From an uncultured Dehalococcoidia bacterium (GTDB lineage: Bacteria > Chloroflexota > Dehalococcoidia > Lucifugimonadales > UBA3495), in NCBI GenBank assembly GCA_951812625.1, contig CATOSP010000002.1:620001-684000 (forward strand): a stretch of 64,000 nt of DNA, read 5' to 3'. Of this stretch, positions 50,387-59,440 are shown in pieces. Below the pieces are notes generated by a model. That model ran no database searches and had not been told where the DNA came from. It saw nothing but the letters and a program-made list of their open reading frames with translations. Made by a program: the position numbers and the translations under genes. Each line of letters opens with the position of its first letter. Positions within the stretch are counted from its first letter, which is position 1.

Positions 50387-51562
50387 TCACCCTTCCTTGG
50401 TCGGGATTGACCATGCTTCCAAGCGTTGGCAGCCTTTCTCCACCTGTTCGTCAGGCGTGGTGAGGGACAGGCGGATGTAGCCCTCTCCGTACGTGCCGTA
50501 GCTAGAGCCGGGCGTGACCACAATATCCGTCTCTTTCAGCAACCGGGCGGCTAACTCGGCAGAGGAATACCCCTCGGGAACCCTTGCCCACACGTAAAGA
50601 CTGGCTTTCGGGACCTCTGCGGACAACCCCAGCACTTTCAGAGCTGACAGCACCCGATCCCTGCGCCTCTGGTAAATGGCGACGTTGTCATCGACGCAGT
50701 CCTGCGGTCCGGTCAGGGCCTCCATCGCCATCTCCTGGATGGCCTGAGGAATGCCCGAATCCAGGTTGGCCTTGATCTGGAACAAGGCCTTGATCATGTC
50801 GGCGTTGCCCACGGCCATACCGATGCGCCAGCCGGTCATATTATACGTCTTGGAAAGGGAGTGGAACTCAAGACCCATATCCTTCGAGCCGTCCACCTGC
50901 AGAAAGCTCCCTGGACGGTAGCCGTCATAGCCTACTTCGCTATAGGCAGCGTCGTGCAGCAGGGCGATGTCATTCTCGCGGCAGAAGGCGATGGCGGAGG
51001 CAAAGTCTTCTTGGGTCGCCACAGCACTGGTGGGGTTATTAGGATAGTTCAGCCACATCAACTTGGCAGCCCGGGCCACATCAGTTGGAATGGCATCTAG
51101 TTCGGGTAACCACCCGTTGCTCTCATACAACGGCATGACGTAGCTCTCGGCACCTGCGAACATAGTGCCCACGCCGTACACGGGGTAGGCGGGGTCTGGC
51201 ACCAAAGCTATGTCGCCAGGGTCTAGGAAGCAGAACGCCGCGTGGCCGATTCCCTCCTTCGCCCCTATGAGGGGGAGCACCTCGGTATCCGGATCCAAGG
51301 TAACCCCGAAGCGGTTCTCGTACCAGTGAGCGATTGCACGCCGCACCTCCGGCAGTCCATCAGTCTCCGGGTACCGGTGGTTGGGCGGGTCCTGGGAGGC
51401 TGACAGCAGCCGGTCGATGATGGGCTGCGGAGTCGGGATGTCCGGGTCGCCTATCCCGAAGGTGACCACGTCGGCTCCCGCCGCCCTCTTGGCGGCGATG
51501 ATGCGGGAAATCTCCACGAATGGGTACGGCGCCAGTTTGCCCAGACGTTCAGAAAAGTTCAT
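50387..51562 (-). CDS. dapL: LL-diaminopimelate aminotransferase-like
   Basis: A 391-residue fold-type I PLP aminotransferase. Landmarks are [20 protein letters not shown] at the start, [71 protein letters not shown], the cofactor lysine in [20 protein letters not shown] and [14 protein letters not shown]. The pattern and adjacency to dapF indicate direct amination of tetrahydrodipicolinate to LL-diaminopimelate, the DapL route of lysine and cell-wall precursor synthesis. Other glutamate-dependent aminotransferase roles are possible. An ATG at 51583 is an alternative start. Confidence 0.88.
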   Translation of the reverse strand: MNFSERLGKLAPYPFVEISRIIAAKRAAGADVVTFGIGDPDIPTPQPIIDRLLSASQDPPNHRYPETDGLPEVRRAIAHWYENRFGVTLDPDTEVLPLIGAKEGIGHAAFCFLDPGDIALVPDPAYPVYGVGTMFAGAESYVMPLYESNGWLPELDAIPTDVARAAKLMWLNYPNNPTSAVATQEDFASAIAFCRENDIALLHDAAYSEVGYDGYRPGSFLQVDGSKDMGLEFHSLSKTYNMTGWRIGMAVGNADMIKALFQIKANLDSGIPQAIQEMAMEALTGPQDCVDDNVAIYQRRRDRVLSALKVLGLSAEVPKASLYVWARVPEGYSSAELAARLLKETDIVVTPGSSYGTYGEGYIRLSLTTPDEQVEKGCQRLEAWSIPTKEG

Positions 51563-51734
51563 TTCAGTCTTTCTTCCATACACTTGTAGTCTTTTTGGTC
51601 GAGACTACCCGGATTTGTGCTAGAGTGACAATCCCAGACTCTGTGGGCCTTTGGATATCAGCTTCTTCCCCGGGTCGTGTAGCCAACGACGGAAGTAGGA
51701 CGTTCAGCAGAACGGATTGGCGCCGGCTGTGGAA

Positions 51735-52589
51735 TCATGAATCGTTCCATTCCCCGGTGAACACTTCCACAGCGGGTCCTTCCATGTGGACCTCGCCTGC
51801 TCCGCCCCACTCGATGCGGAGGGTACCGCCCGGCAGGGTAATATCTACCTGATCTCCGCAGATTCCGTCGAGTCGGGCTGCCACCGCGATAGCGCAAGCC
51901 CCTGTTCCGCAGGCCATCGTTTCTCCCGACCCTCGCTCCCATACGCGGGCGGTCAGCTTACCGGGAGTTTCGACATTGACTATCTCGAAGTTGACTCTCC
52001 TTGGGAAAAGGTTGTGGTGTTCAACTTTCGGCCCCAAGGTGTGCAGGGGGAACTCGGACACCGGCTGCTGGATAAATGTCACAGCGTGAGGATTCCCCAT
52101 GGAGACGAAGCTCAAGGGCAGGTCCAATCCGTCTATGTTGAATGGGTGGTTGAGCACTGGGCCATGGCCATCTCCGCCGGAAGGGAGAGCTACTGGAATG
52201 TCGACCGGGCGCAAGATTGGGGCACCCATCGAGACCCGTGCTCCAGTGATCCTGTCTCCTGAGTAGGTAGGGAAGATATTCCGGACGCCAGCCGGTGTTT
52301 CCACGGCCACCCCACCGGGGCCAGGGGAGACGATGCTCCGCTCAATAGCGTACTTGGCGAAGCAGCGGATTCCATTCCCGCACATCTCGCCCTCGGAGCC
52401 GTCCGCGTTGAACATTCTCATCCTGGCGTCCGCAACGTCCGAGTCCAAAATCAGGATAAGACCGTCGCTGCCGATGCCGAAATGCCGGTCGCTCATGGCC
52501 TTGGAGAGTTCAGGCCAATCGGCATCCAACTCGCGGGCGTCAATGTAGACGTAGTCGTTGCCGGTGCCGTGCATCTTGGTGAATTTCAT
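51735..52589 (-). CDS. dapF: Diaminopimelate epimerase
   Basis: A 285-residue cofactor-free epimerase converting LL- to meso-diaminopimelate. It starts MKFTKMHGTGNDYVYIDARE at ATG 52589. The first catalytic cysteine is in SEGEMCGNGIRCFAKYAIE and the second in GETMACGTGACAIAVAARLD, with MGNPHAVTF between them. Length is typical. It sits between miaA (31 bases upstream) and dapL (172 bases downstream); with dapL it completes the short DapL branch to meso-diaminopimelate. Confidence 0.97.
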   Translation of the reverse strand: MKFTKMHGTGNDYVYIDARELDADWPELSKAMSDRHFGIGSDGLILILDSDVADARMRMFNADGSEGEMCGNGIRCFAKYAIERSIVSPGPGGVAVETPAGVRNIFPTYSGDRITGARVSMGAPILRPVDIPVALPSGGDGHGPVLNHPFNIDGLDLPLSFVSMGNPHAVTFIQQPVSEFPLHTLGPKVEHHNLFPRRVNFEIVNVETPGKLTARVWERGSGETMACGTGACAIAVAARLDGICGDQVDITLPGGTLRIEWGGAGEVHMEGPAVEVFTGEWNDS

Positions 52590-52620
52590 TCTCACGCTCC
52601 GATGAGGCCACTGGCCCATT

Positions 52621-53544
52621 TTAACACAGTGGTTGTCCGACCAAGGCGTCTTCCACCATTGCCGCCGCCCTTTTTTCCAGGCACTTCGTACTGGCATCCA
52701 ACCACCGAATCCTTGTGTCGCTCAGCTTGAACCATGTGCATTGGCGGCGAGCCAGACCGTGGGTCCGGTACTTGGTCCGCTGCAATGCCTCGTCAAGGGA
52801 AAGCTGTCCCGCCAAGTACATTCCCAGCTCGCGGTAACCTGGCGAGTCGAGAGGGCCACGGCCTGTTTCGTACCCCCTCTCCACCAATGCCTCAACCTCT
52901 TCTAGAAACCCTCCATCCATCATTCGGTCAACCCGGAGGTCAATGCGACGGTACAGCTCCTCCCGTTTCATAGTGAGTCCGATCACTAGTGTCCGGGACA
53001 TACTTTCGGCCGGTCTATTAGCCAGAGTGACGGGTCCCTGCCTCGAGTGGATTATTTCCAGTGCACGTATCACGCGGCGGACGTTTCGGGAGTCCAATTG
53101 GGCCGCCCGCGCAGGATCCAATCGCCGCAGTTCCTCGTACAACGCTGCCCCACCGCTCTCAACCGCCTCCCGCTCTCGGGCGGCACGGAATTCCAGGTTG
53201 GGTGGGACTTTCGGGACCTGCCAGCCTTCCAACAGCGCCCAGACGTATTGGCCGGTTCCGCCGGCGACTATGGGCAGGACCCCCTTGGCTCTGCATTCGT
53301 GGATCTGCTCACGGGCGAGGCCGAGGAAGAGACCCAAGCCGAAGTCCTCGTTGGGGTCAACAATGTCGATGAGGTGGTGTGGTGCCCGCTTGCGCTCGCC
53401 GACGGTGGGCTTGGCGGTGCCAATGTCCATGTGTCGGTAAACCTGCCGGCTATCGGCACTGATGATCTCACCGCCGAACCTCCAGGCCAGAGATACGGCC
53501 AATTGGGTCTTCCCGACGGCAGTGGGGCCTACAATGGAGACCAT
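52621..53544 (-). CDS. miaA: tRNA dimethylallyltransferase
   Basis: A 307-residue enzyme that adds a dimethylallyl group to A37 of tRNAs reading UNN codons. It has the P-loop VSIVGPTAVGKTQLAVSLAW, then ISADSRQVYRHMDIGTAKPT, HHLIDIVDPNEDFGLGLF, GVLPIVAGGTGQYVWALLEG, DSRNVRRVIRALEI and the C-terminal DSPGYRELGMYLAGQLSLDE followed by KYRTHGLARRQCTWF. ATG 53544 gives the usual length; a GTG at 53589 would add 15 residues. It is in the tsaC-to-hflX run. Confidence 0.95.
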   Translation of the reverse strand: MVSIVGPTAVGKTQLAVSLAWRFGGEIISADSRQVYRHMDIGTAKPTVGERKRAPHHLIDIVDPNEDFGLGLFLGLAREQIHECRAKGVLPIVAGGTGQYVWALLEGWQVPKVPPNLEFRAAREREAVESGGAALYEELRRLDPARAAQLDSRNVRRVIRALEIIHSRQGPVTLANRPAESMSRTLVIGLTMKREELYRRIDLRVDRMMDGGFLEEVEALVERGYETGRGPLDSPGYRELGMYLAGQLSLDEALQRTKYRTHGLARRQCTWFKLSDTRIRWLDASTKCLEKRAAAMVEDALVGQPLC

Positions 53545-53685
53545 TGGAAGTGTTGGCGACAGATATACACCACCCTGGCCTGGGAACACGGGGTCATCGG
53601 GACTGTGGTGGTCCGGCTAAACGATCAAGCCCAACTTGGGTGGTCCTCAGGCATGTATTGGTAAGTCGAGATGCGCGGCAGGCAA

Positions 53686-54444
53686 CTAGACCTTGGCTTC
53701 TGCTACCACCCGCACTATTTCCAGAAACTGGTCCGCTTGCAAACTTGCGCCGCCGACAAGCCCTCCGTGAATGCTAGGCTGAGCGGCGAAACTTGCCGCG
53801 TTCCCCGGGTTGACACTTCCACCGTACAATAGTGGGACTTCCGAGGCTGCGTCTCCGAACAGGGCGCTGAGGGTATCCTTTACCGCTCCGCCCATGATCT
53901 CTTCGGCGGTCTCGGGCGTTGCAGCCTGTCCGGTGCCGATGGCCCAAACGGGTTCGTACGCAACTATCAAGCGGGTAATGTCCTCGACTCCAGAAAGACC
54001 TTCCCGGACCTGATTGGCTACTACTTCCTGTGCCCGGCCAGACTCCCGCTGCTCCAGAGTCTCACCAACGCACAGGATGGGCCGCAAGGCGTGGGCGAGG
54101 GCCGCCTTGACCTTGAGGTTGACCGTCTGGTCAGTGTCGCCAAATAGTTGGCGGCGCTCCGAATGGCCCAAGAGCACGTGATCGCAAAGCGACTGGATCA
54201 TCGGCGGGGAGATTTCGCCGGTGAACGCACCGGAGGACTCATGGTGCATGTTCTGGGCGCCGACCTTGACCTGTGACCCGGCAACCGCGTTCCAGACTGC
54301 TTGCAGGGAGATGAACGGCGGGCAGAGGATAACGTCACATCCGACGTCGGAGCCCGTGCCGTCCCGCACCTCGGAGGCAAGACGCTGCGCCTCGTCCAGA
54401 GTGGTGTTCATCTTCCAGTTTCCGGCAACTACAGGTGTGGGCAT
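53686..54444 (-). CDS. tpiA: Triosephosphate isomerase
   Basis: A 252-residue TIM-barrel enzyme interconverting dihydroxyacetone phosphate and glyceraldehyde-3-phosphate. It has VVAGNWKMNTTLDEAQRLAS (Asn and Lys of the active site), VLLGHSERRQLFGDTDQTVN (catalytic His), VAYEPVWAIGTGQAATPETA (catalytic Glu and mobile loop), and LLYGGSVNPGN with GGLVGGASLQADQFLEIVRV near the end. ATG 54444. Third glycolytic gene in the run, 47 bases behind apgM. Confidence 0.98.
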   Translation of the reverse strand: MPTPVVAGNWKMNTTLDEAQRLASEVRDGTGSDVGCDVILCPPFISLQAVWNAVAGSQVKVGAQNMHHESSGAFTGEISPPMIQSLCDHVLLGHSERRQLFGDTDQTVNLKVKAALAHALRPILCVGETLEQRESGRAQEVVANQVREGLSGVEDITRLIVAYEPVWAIGTGQAATPETAEEIMGGAVKDTLSALFGDAASEVPLLYGGSVNPGNAASFAAQPSIHGGLVGGASLQADQFLEIVRVVAEAKV

Positions 54445-54491
54445 ATCGTCATCCTACAACACACTGTCTCTAGCTCCTGTGGCTGACCTGC

Positions 54492-55697
54492 CTACGGTCC
54501 GTACTTCGTCAGCTTACCGGCGTGGGACAAGGCAAGTAGCATCACTCTGGTCGCGGGGATACGGCCGATGGAACCCAGACCGCATGACCTTTCGTTAAAC
54601 CCGTCAATCCCCTCACCCTTCGTGAGCTGAGAGTGCAGCATGAACGGCACCGGGTGCCAGCTATGAGCAGCCATGATCGCGGGAGTCGAGTGGTCTCCCG
54701 CCACTATGAACACATCGGGCTCTAATTCCCGTATCTCGTTGATGAACGGATCCAGATCCTCAAGGCACTTTACCTTGGCATCAAAGTCTCCGTCCTCTCC
54801 GGCGGCGTCGGCGGGCTTGTAGTGGATGAAGAAGAAGTCGTGCTCCTCGAACCGTTGCCGTAGGGTCTCGACCTCGTCTTTGAAGGAGTGGCCGGTGGAG
54901 ATAACCTGCATACCAGCAACCGTTGCTAATCCTCGGTACATGGGATACGCAGCGATTCCTGCCGGGTCTAACTGGTAGACGTCGCCCATCGGAGGAAGGT
55001 TAGGCAACTGGGCAAATCCCCGGAGCAGAACCATGTTGCCCCGCTCTTCTTCCGCCAACAGGCCCTGGGCCTGGGTCACGAAGCTGTTGATCATGTCCGC
55101 AGTATTCTGAGCTTCAGGAGCTAAGGGCTGGACATCCAGAGCGGGCACTCCGGTGATCTGCGGGTCAGTTTCGGTTATCGCTTCGGACAGGCCCTCTCCT
55201 CTGAGACGGAGCACGAACCGGTAGTCCTGCACCGGAAAAACGTCAAGCTGTGCACCATCGACCTCAATCCGGTCAAGCCTCCTGCACAACGGCGCGCTTA
55301 ATTCGGTGGGGATGCGTCCGGCACGCCTGTCGGTTAGGAATCCTGCGTCATCGACGGTGCAGAAGTTTCCTCGGGCGGCAACGTCCCCTGGGCGAAGGTC
55401 AACCTCAATTCCCAGGGCCTCAAGGGCGCCCCGGCCTATCAGGTGCTTCAACGGGTCGTAGCCGAACAAGGCGAGGTGACCAGGACCGCTGCCGGGAGCG
55501 ACTCCTGGCTCGACGGGCGTGGTCAGACCGCAGGCGCTCTCTCGGGCCATCGCGTCCAAATTGGGCAGCCGGGCCGTCTCCAACTCTGACAGGCCGGTGT
55601 CAGGGTGGGCTAGGCCGCCCAGTCCGTCCACCACCAGCATGACGATCTTGGAAGGTGTGGAAACGTAGCAGTCTCGGAATAACTCTTCGTCAATCAT
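54492..55697 (-). CDS. apgM: Cofactor-independent phosphoglycerate mutase, archaeal type
   Basis: A 401-residue alkaline-phosphatase-superfamily mutase (ApgM), interconverting 3- and 2-phosphoglycerate. Landmarks are KIVMLVVDGLGGLAHPDTGL (metal aspartate), LPNLDAMARESACGLTTPVE, GVAPGSGPGHLALFGYDPLK (the phosphorylated serine region), ARGNFCTV, FFFIHYKPADAAGEDGDFDA (metal His and Asp) and VFIVAGDHSTPAIMAAHSWH. This type is typical of archaea and some deep bacterial groups, including Chloroflexota. It lies between pgk and tpiA, giving adjacent glycolytic steps. Confidence 0.95.
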   Translation of the reverse strand: MIDEELFRDCYVSTPSKIVMLVVDGLGGLAHPDTGLSELETARLPNLDAMARESACGLTTPVEPGVAPGSGPGHLALFGYDPLKHLIGRGALEALGIEVDLRPGDVAARGNFCTVDDAGFLTDRRAGRIPTELSAPLCRRLDRIEVDGAQLDVFPVQDYRFVLRLRGEGLSEAITETDPQITGVPALDVQPLAPEAQNTADMINSFVTQAQGLLAEEERGNMVLLRGFAQLPNLPPMGDVYQLDPAGIAAYPMYRGLATVAGMQVISTGHSFKDEVETLRQRFEEHDFFFIHYKPADAAGEDGDFDAKVKCLEDLDPFINEIRELEPDVFIVAGDHSTPAIMAAHSWHPVPFMLHSQLTKGEGIDGFNERSCGLGSIGRIPATRVMLLALSHAGKLTKYGP

Positions 55698-55751
55698 GCT
55701 ATCACCCTCGCCCTTGATGTATCAGTTACTTGGTAAGTCGCGCGTCCTGCA

Positions 55752-56948
55752 TCAGGCGTCTGGCAGGGCCGCAATGCCCGGCAATTCCCTGCCTTCCAGG
55801 AACTCCAGGGAAGCGCCGCCTCCGGTGGATACGTGGGTCATCTTCTCCATCAGTCCTAATTCCTCCACCGTCTCCGCAGTCGAGCCGCCCCCGACTACGC
55901 TGGTGGTTCCTTCCGCACTGGCTATGGCATCGGCCACGACTCGGGTCCCTTGGCTGAACCGGGGCATTTCGAATACACCCATCGGCCCGTTCCAGATAAT
56001 GGTCTTGCACTCGGCCAGAGAACTGGAGAACTGAGCGGAAGCCTCCGGACCTATGTCCATGATGTACCATCCGTCGGGCACCGCACCGGCAGGAGAGGTC
56101 CGAACCTCTGGCGGGTCAGCCTCGAACTGGCTGGCCACCACCACGTCTCCGGGCATATGGAGTTGAATTCCACGATGCCGCAGCCGCTCCATTATGCTCT
56201 TGGCGAAGTCAAGGCGGTCCTCTTCTATGGAGGACGCGCCGGTGTTCATACCCGAAGCGTTCAGAAAGGTCACCGCCATACCGCCACCGATGTACAGGCG
56301 GTCCAGCTTGTCCAGCAGATTCTCTAATACCAAAATCTTGTCGCTGACCTTGGCGCCTCCCATCACCGCTGCCAATGGTCTTTCCGGGTTTTCCAGGGCG
56401 GCACCCATTGACTCTACTTCACGCTGGACAAGCAGGCCCATTGCCGACGGCAGTATGGTCGGCACTCCTACGGTGGATGCGTGGGCGCGGTGGGTCACGG
56501 CGAAGGCGTCCATGACAAAGCAGTCGGCCAGAGAGGCTAACGACGACGAGAACTCCGAATCGTTGGCTTCTTCCCCCGGATGGAAACGCAGGTTTTCCAA
56601 CAGCACGACATCGCGAGGCTGCATCGCATCCACCGACGCGCCTACCTCCGGCCCTATGCAATCACTGAGACTGTTTACCGGCTGCCCCAACAACTCCGCG
56701 AGCCGGTCCCCGACAGGAGCCAAACGCAGGGAATCGGAGACCTTTCCGCCGGGTCTTCCTAAGTGGGAGCAGAGTATGACCCGGGCGTCCCTTTCGACCA
56801 GGTAACGGATGGTCGGCAGGGTGGCCCGGAGCCGCTGGTCGTAGGCTGCGATTGCCTCGATGCCCTGCTCAATGGGGATGTTGAAGTCCACTCTGACCAG
56901 GACTCGCTTGCCATCCACATCCAGTCCGGAAAGGGCGCGCTTGACCAC
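55752..56948 (-). CDS. pgk: Phosphoglycerate kinase
   Basis: A 398-residue enzyme making ATP from 1,3-bisphosphoglycerate. It has KRVLVRVDFNIPIEQG, VILCSHLGRPGGKVSDSLRL (substrate binding), VLLENLRFHPGEEANDSEFS, VMDAFAVTHRAHASTVGVP, ERPLAAVMGGAKVSDKILVL, IIWNGPMGVFEMPRFSQGTR and TSVVGGGSTAETVEELGLME with VSTGGGASLEFLEGRELPGI. Start at 56948, 4 bases from the stop of the prenyl-synthase-like gene, so the two are translationally coupled. Confidence 0.98.
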   Translation of the reverse strand: MVKRALSGLDVDGKRVLVRVDFNIPIEQGIEAIAAYDQRLRATLPTIRYLVERDARVILCSHLGRPGGKVSDSLRLAPVGDRLAELLGQPVNSLSDCIGPEVGASVDAMQPRDVVLLENLRFHPGEEANDSEFSSSLASLADCFVMDAFAVTHRAHASTVGVPTILPSAMGLLVQREVESMGAALENPERPLAAVMGGAKVSDKILVLENLLDKLDRLYIGGGMAVTFLNASGMNTGASSIEEDRLDFAKSIMERLRHRGIQLHMPGDVVVASQFEADPPEVRTSPAGAVPDGWYIMDIGPEASAQFSSSLAECKTIIWNGPMGVFEMPRFSQGTRVVADAIASAEGTTSVVGGGSTAETVEELGLMEKMTHVSTGGGASLEFLEGRELPGIAALPDA

Positions 56949-56952
56949 GTAA

Positions 56953-57972
56953 CTATGCCTCCAATATCGACCTGGAGAACTCCCGCAGCGGTGTCAACCG
57001 TTCCTCAGACAGCCCGGCATCGCCCAGGGAGGCCAATCCCTCGTCTGCAAGCTCACTGGCTTTTTCCTCGGCGAAGCTTCGGGCGTCTACGATGTCAAGA
57101 ATCTCGATGAGCCGGGCAACGTCCTCGGACTGGAGCACACGCTTCATATATATGGTGCCAAGCTCCCGTTTTCCCGATACCGGAGCGGTCTCCAGCGCGT
57201 AAATCAAAGGAAGGCTCTTCTTCTTGTTGAGCACATTGGCCGAGGTCATACCGTCGCCATGCTCGCCCCAGAGCTCTGAAATGTCCTGGACGATTTGCCG
57301 GGCTACTCCTATCCGTTTACCCATCGCGGCAAAGGCGGCACAGACCTGCTCAGATGCTCCCCCTGCCAGTGCGCCCAACTCGGCGGCGCATGCAGAAAGC
57401 GCCCCGGTCTTGCGGGCTGCCATATCCAGATAGGCCTGGCCGGTCACAGTCAATCGGTCCTGGAACTCCAGGTCCATGTACTGACCTTCACAGGTCGTGA
57501 GACAGGCCCGGTCGAGGGACTGCATTGCACTCAAAATGTGTTGCGGGGGGACATTTCTCTGGGCGAGGCGCATTATAGTTGTGCGCCCAAGGGCGTGCAA
57601 GCCGTCGCCGGCGTTGATGGCTTGCGCCGGACCCCAGACCCACCAGATGCTCGGACGGTCCTCACTCCCCGGCCTGCCGGCAGACCTATTTGATTGAACG
57701 TCGCCGTGGACCAGCGTGAAGTTATGTACTAGCTCCACCGCGGCGGCGGCAGGCAACGCGGGATGGAAGTCTCCAGACACAGCCTCGCAGGACAGCAGGG
57801 ACAGGCGGGGCTGGAAGTGCAGCACAAGCGGAGCATCCACGGGTATCCCCTGCTGGTCAACCCAACCCATGTGATACCTGAGCACGTCGTACAGGAACCC
57901 CTGGCGACCCTCGAAAACCGCGCGCAGTTCTTCATCCACGGCTTGGCGGTGAGTGTCATATCCAGCTAACAA
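56953..57972 (-). CDS. Polyprenyl-synthase-like protein with degenerate Asp motifs
   Basis: A 339-residue all-helical isoprenoid synthase-fold protein. The family context is clear: VELVHNFTLVHGDVQS (residues 80-94), PSIWWVWGPAQAINAGDGLH, KTGALSACAAELGALAGG and RIGVARQIVQDISELWGE, and a K-x-S-LP-type segment KKKSLPLIYAL. Both aspartate-rich magnesium sites are altered: DDxxD is G90-D-V-Q-S94 at the first and Q229-D-I-S-E233 at the second. The usual chemistry needs these aspartates, so the protein may be inactive, regulatory, or have another substrate. It lies in an operon between a CAP-domain gene and pgk, far from other isoprenoid genes. Confidence 0.82.
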   Translation of the reverse strand: MLAGYDTHRQAVDEELRAVFEGRQGFLYDVLRYHMGWVDQQGIPVDAPLVLHFQPRLSLLSCEAVSGDFHPALPAAAAVELVHNFTLVHGDVQSNRSAGRPGSEDRPSIWWVWGPAQAINAGDGLHALGRTTIMRLAQRNVPPQHILSAMQSLDRACLTTCEGQYMDLEFQDRLTVTGQAYLDMAARKTGALSACAAELGALAGGASEQVCAAFAAMGKRIGVARQIVQDISELWGEHGDGMTSANVLNKKKSLPLIYALETAPVSGKRELGTIYMKRVLQSEDVARLIEILDIVDARSFAEEKASELADEGLASLGDAGLSEERLTPLREFSRSILEA

Positions 57973-57988
57973 TGCGACACATCCGTTT

Positions 57989-59437
57989 TCAGGGGTTGAT
58001 TGAGTATGTGCTTGGCGGTGTTACGCCGTGGAAGACTGAGTACTCCGATATGGGTAAATCTTCTGCCCCTATGATACCCCATAGGACGACCGTGTATACG
58101 CCGTCGCCATGCTCGTTCAGGACGTCGTTCAGGTCTGCAGTCACGGCGAAGGTATCGCCACTAGCTACCCACTCCGACGCGGTAACCCAAGGGACTGTAA
58201 GCGTCAGTTCTGGCTGTTTTTCGCTCTCGTAATATGCTCGCTGCCAGAATTCGTGAGCTTCTTCGTCGGATTGGGGCCCCGGAGCGCTTGAGTCAACATG
58301 GTAAGGGTTGGGGCAGGGATGGTAAGTATCGAAAATTTGATGCTCATCGTAGAACCAACCCAGTGACAACGGTTCGCGCAGCCCTGCTACAGGCATTCCT
58401 CCGTCGTAGCAGTAGGTGCGCGAGACCTGTCCCCTCGTAAGGGCATAGGGAGGAGGATCGTAGTAGACCTGGATACCGAGGTCTGTAGAATCCGTGAACC
58501 TGACACCTTTTTTAGACCGACCCGCAATACCGAGTACTCCGTCTCGGATCGTGGGCACCAAGTCGTATTCAATGTAATCGCCCTCGAAGTGCTGCACAGC
58601 CACGATATTGTACTTATCCCAAGCCAAGCCGATGCTGACCCTCTTATGCGATTTGTCAAGAATGTTGTCGCGGTGGCCAGGACTGCCCATGAAGCCTTCA
58701 ACAATCTCAAAGGCCTCTGATTCGATCGGCCCAATGGGCCGGTATCCGTCGATGCTGGTAACACAATAGTCGGACCCGCTTACATTTTCACTGTTGGATT
58801 GATAACCGCCTGCGAGGGTATAACGCATGTACGGTTTCAGGCCATCGATTCCCCAGTGTCCCGCAGTACAGTTTGCCAGAGATGCCTCTGCGTGCAGTTG
58901 GGCCGCGTGATTGCTTCCCAAAACCACCGGAGGGACTCCGGAAGTTGCGCGTTCAGCGTTTATGAGTTCCAGCATGTACCGCTTTTCTTCTGAATACCGT
59001 AATGCCGGACTTGGAGTAACCGGAGGAAACGACAGTCGTGGTGCAGGTGTAAACCTGGTAAGTGGGGATGGGCCGATTTGCTTCGAGGATATAGTCGAGC
59101 TTGCCGGACGCTCCGGTCGGGGCACGATTGTGGGTGGAGCTGCACCGGTTTCAGTGCCCGGGTGAGATGTTGCCACCTGTCCATCAGTTGATGCGTTATG
59201 GACTTGCAATCTCTCAGCAAAATCCCGCTTGATCCCCTCAACGTTAAGGCTAAAGCCCAGAAAATCTTGCTGGTAGGCAGCCACGCCCAGAATCACGACC
59301 GGGACAATGAACAAGGCGAGGAGTTTTCCGGGCGGTATGCGCCGCCCCCGTCGCCTGCCACCCGACCTCGGTCGGGAGCAGAATGCGCAAGTGCAGGACG
59401 GCGGGTGATCGTCGTACCAGTTCGTCCGGCCACTCAT
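57989..59437 (-). CDS. Membrane-anchored CAP (SCP/PR1) domain protein
   Basis: A 482-residue protein. The short cytoplasmic N-terminus has a cysteine motif (PPSCTCAFCSRPR, residues 12-24) followed by a basic stretch. One membrane helix (LLALFIVPVVILGVAAY, about 39-55) follows, then an extracellular Pro/Ser/Thr-rich linker. The CAP domain lies at about 150-275: ELINAERATSGVPPVVLGSN, HAEASLANCTAGHWGIDGLK, NSENVSG and GFMGSPGHRDNILDKSHKRV with IVAVQHFEGDY. A 200-residue C-terminal beta-rich region of unknown type ends the protein. CAP proteins bind lipids or act on cell-wall or secreted targets. It starts 3 bases after tsaC. Confidence 0.88.
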   Translation of the reverse strand: MSGRTNWYDDHPPSCTCAFCSRPRSGGRRRGRRIPPGKLLALFIVPVVILGVAAYQQDFLGFSLNVEGIKRDFAERLQVHNASTDGQVATSHPGTETGAAPPTIVPRPERPASSTISSKQIGPSPLTRFTPAPRLSFPPVTPSPALRYSEEKRYMLELINAERATSGVPPVVLGSNHAAQLHAEASLANCTAGHWGIDGLKPYMRYTLAGGYQSNSENVSGSDYCVTSIDGYRPIGPIESEAFEIVEGFMGSPGHRDNILDKSHKRVSIGLAWDKYNIVAVQHFEGDYIEYDLVPTIRDGVLGIAGRSKKGVRFTDSTDLGIQVYYDPPPYALTRGQVSRTYCYDGGMPVAGLREPLSLGWFYDEHQIFDTYHPCPNPYHVDSSAPGPQSDEEAHEFWQRAYYESEKQPELTLTVPWVTASEWVASGDTFAVTADLNDVLNEHGDGVYTVVLWGIIGAEDLPISEYSVFHGVTPPSTYSINP

Positions 59438-59440
59438 GGT

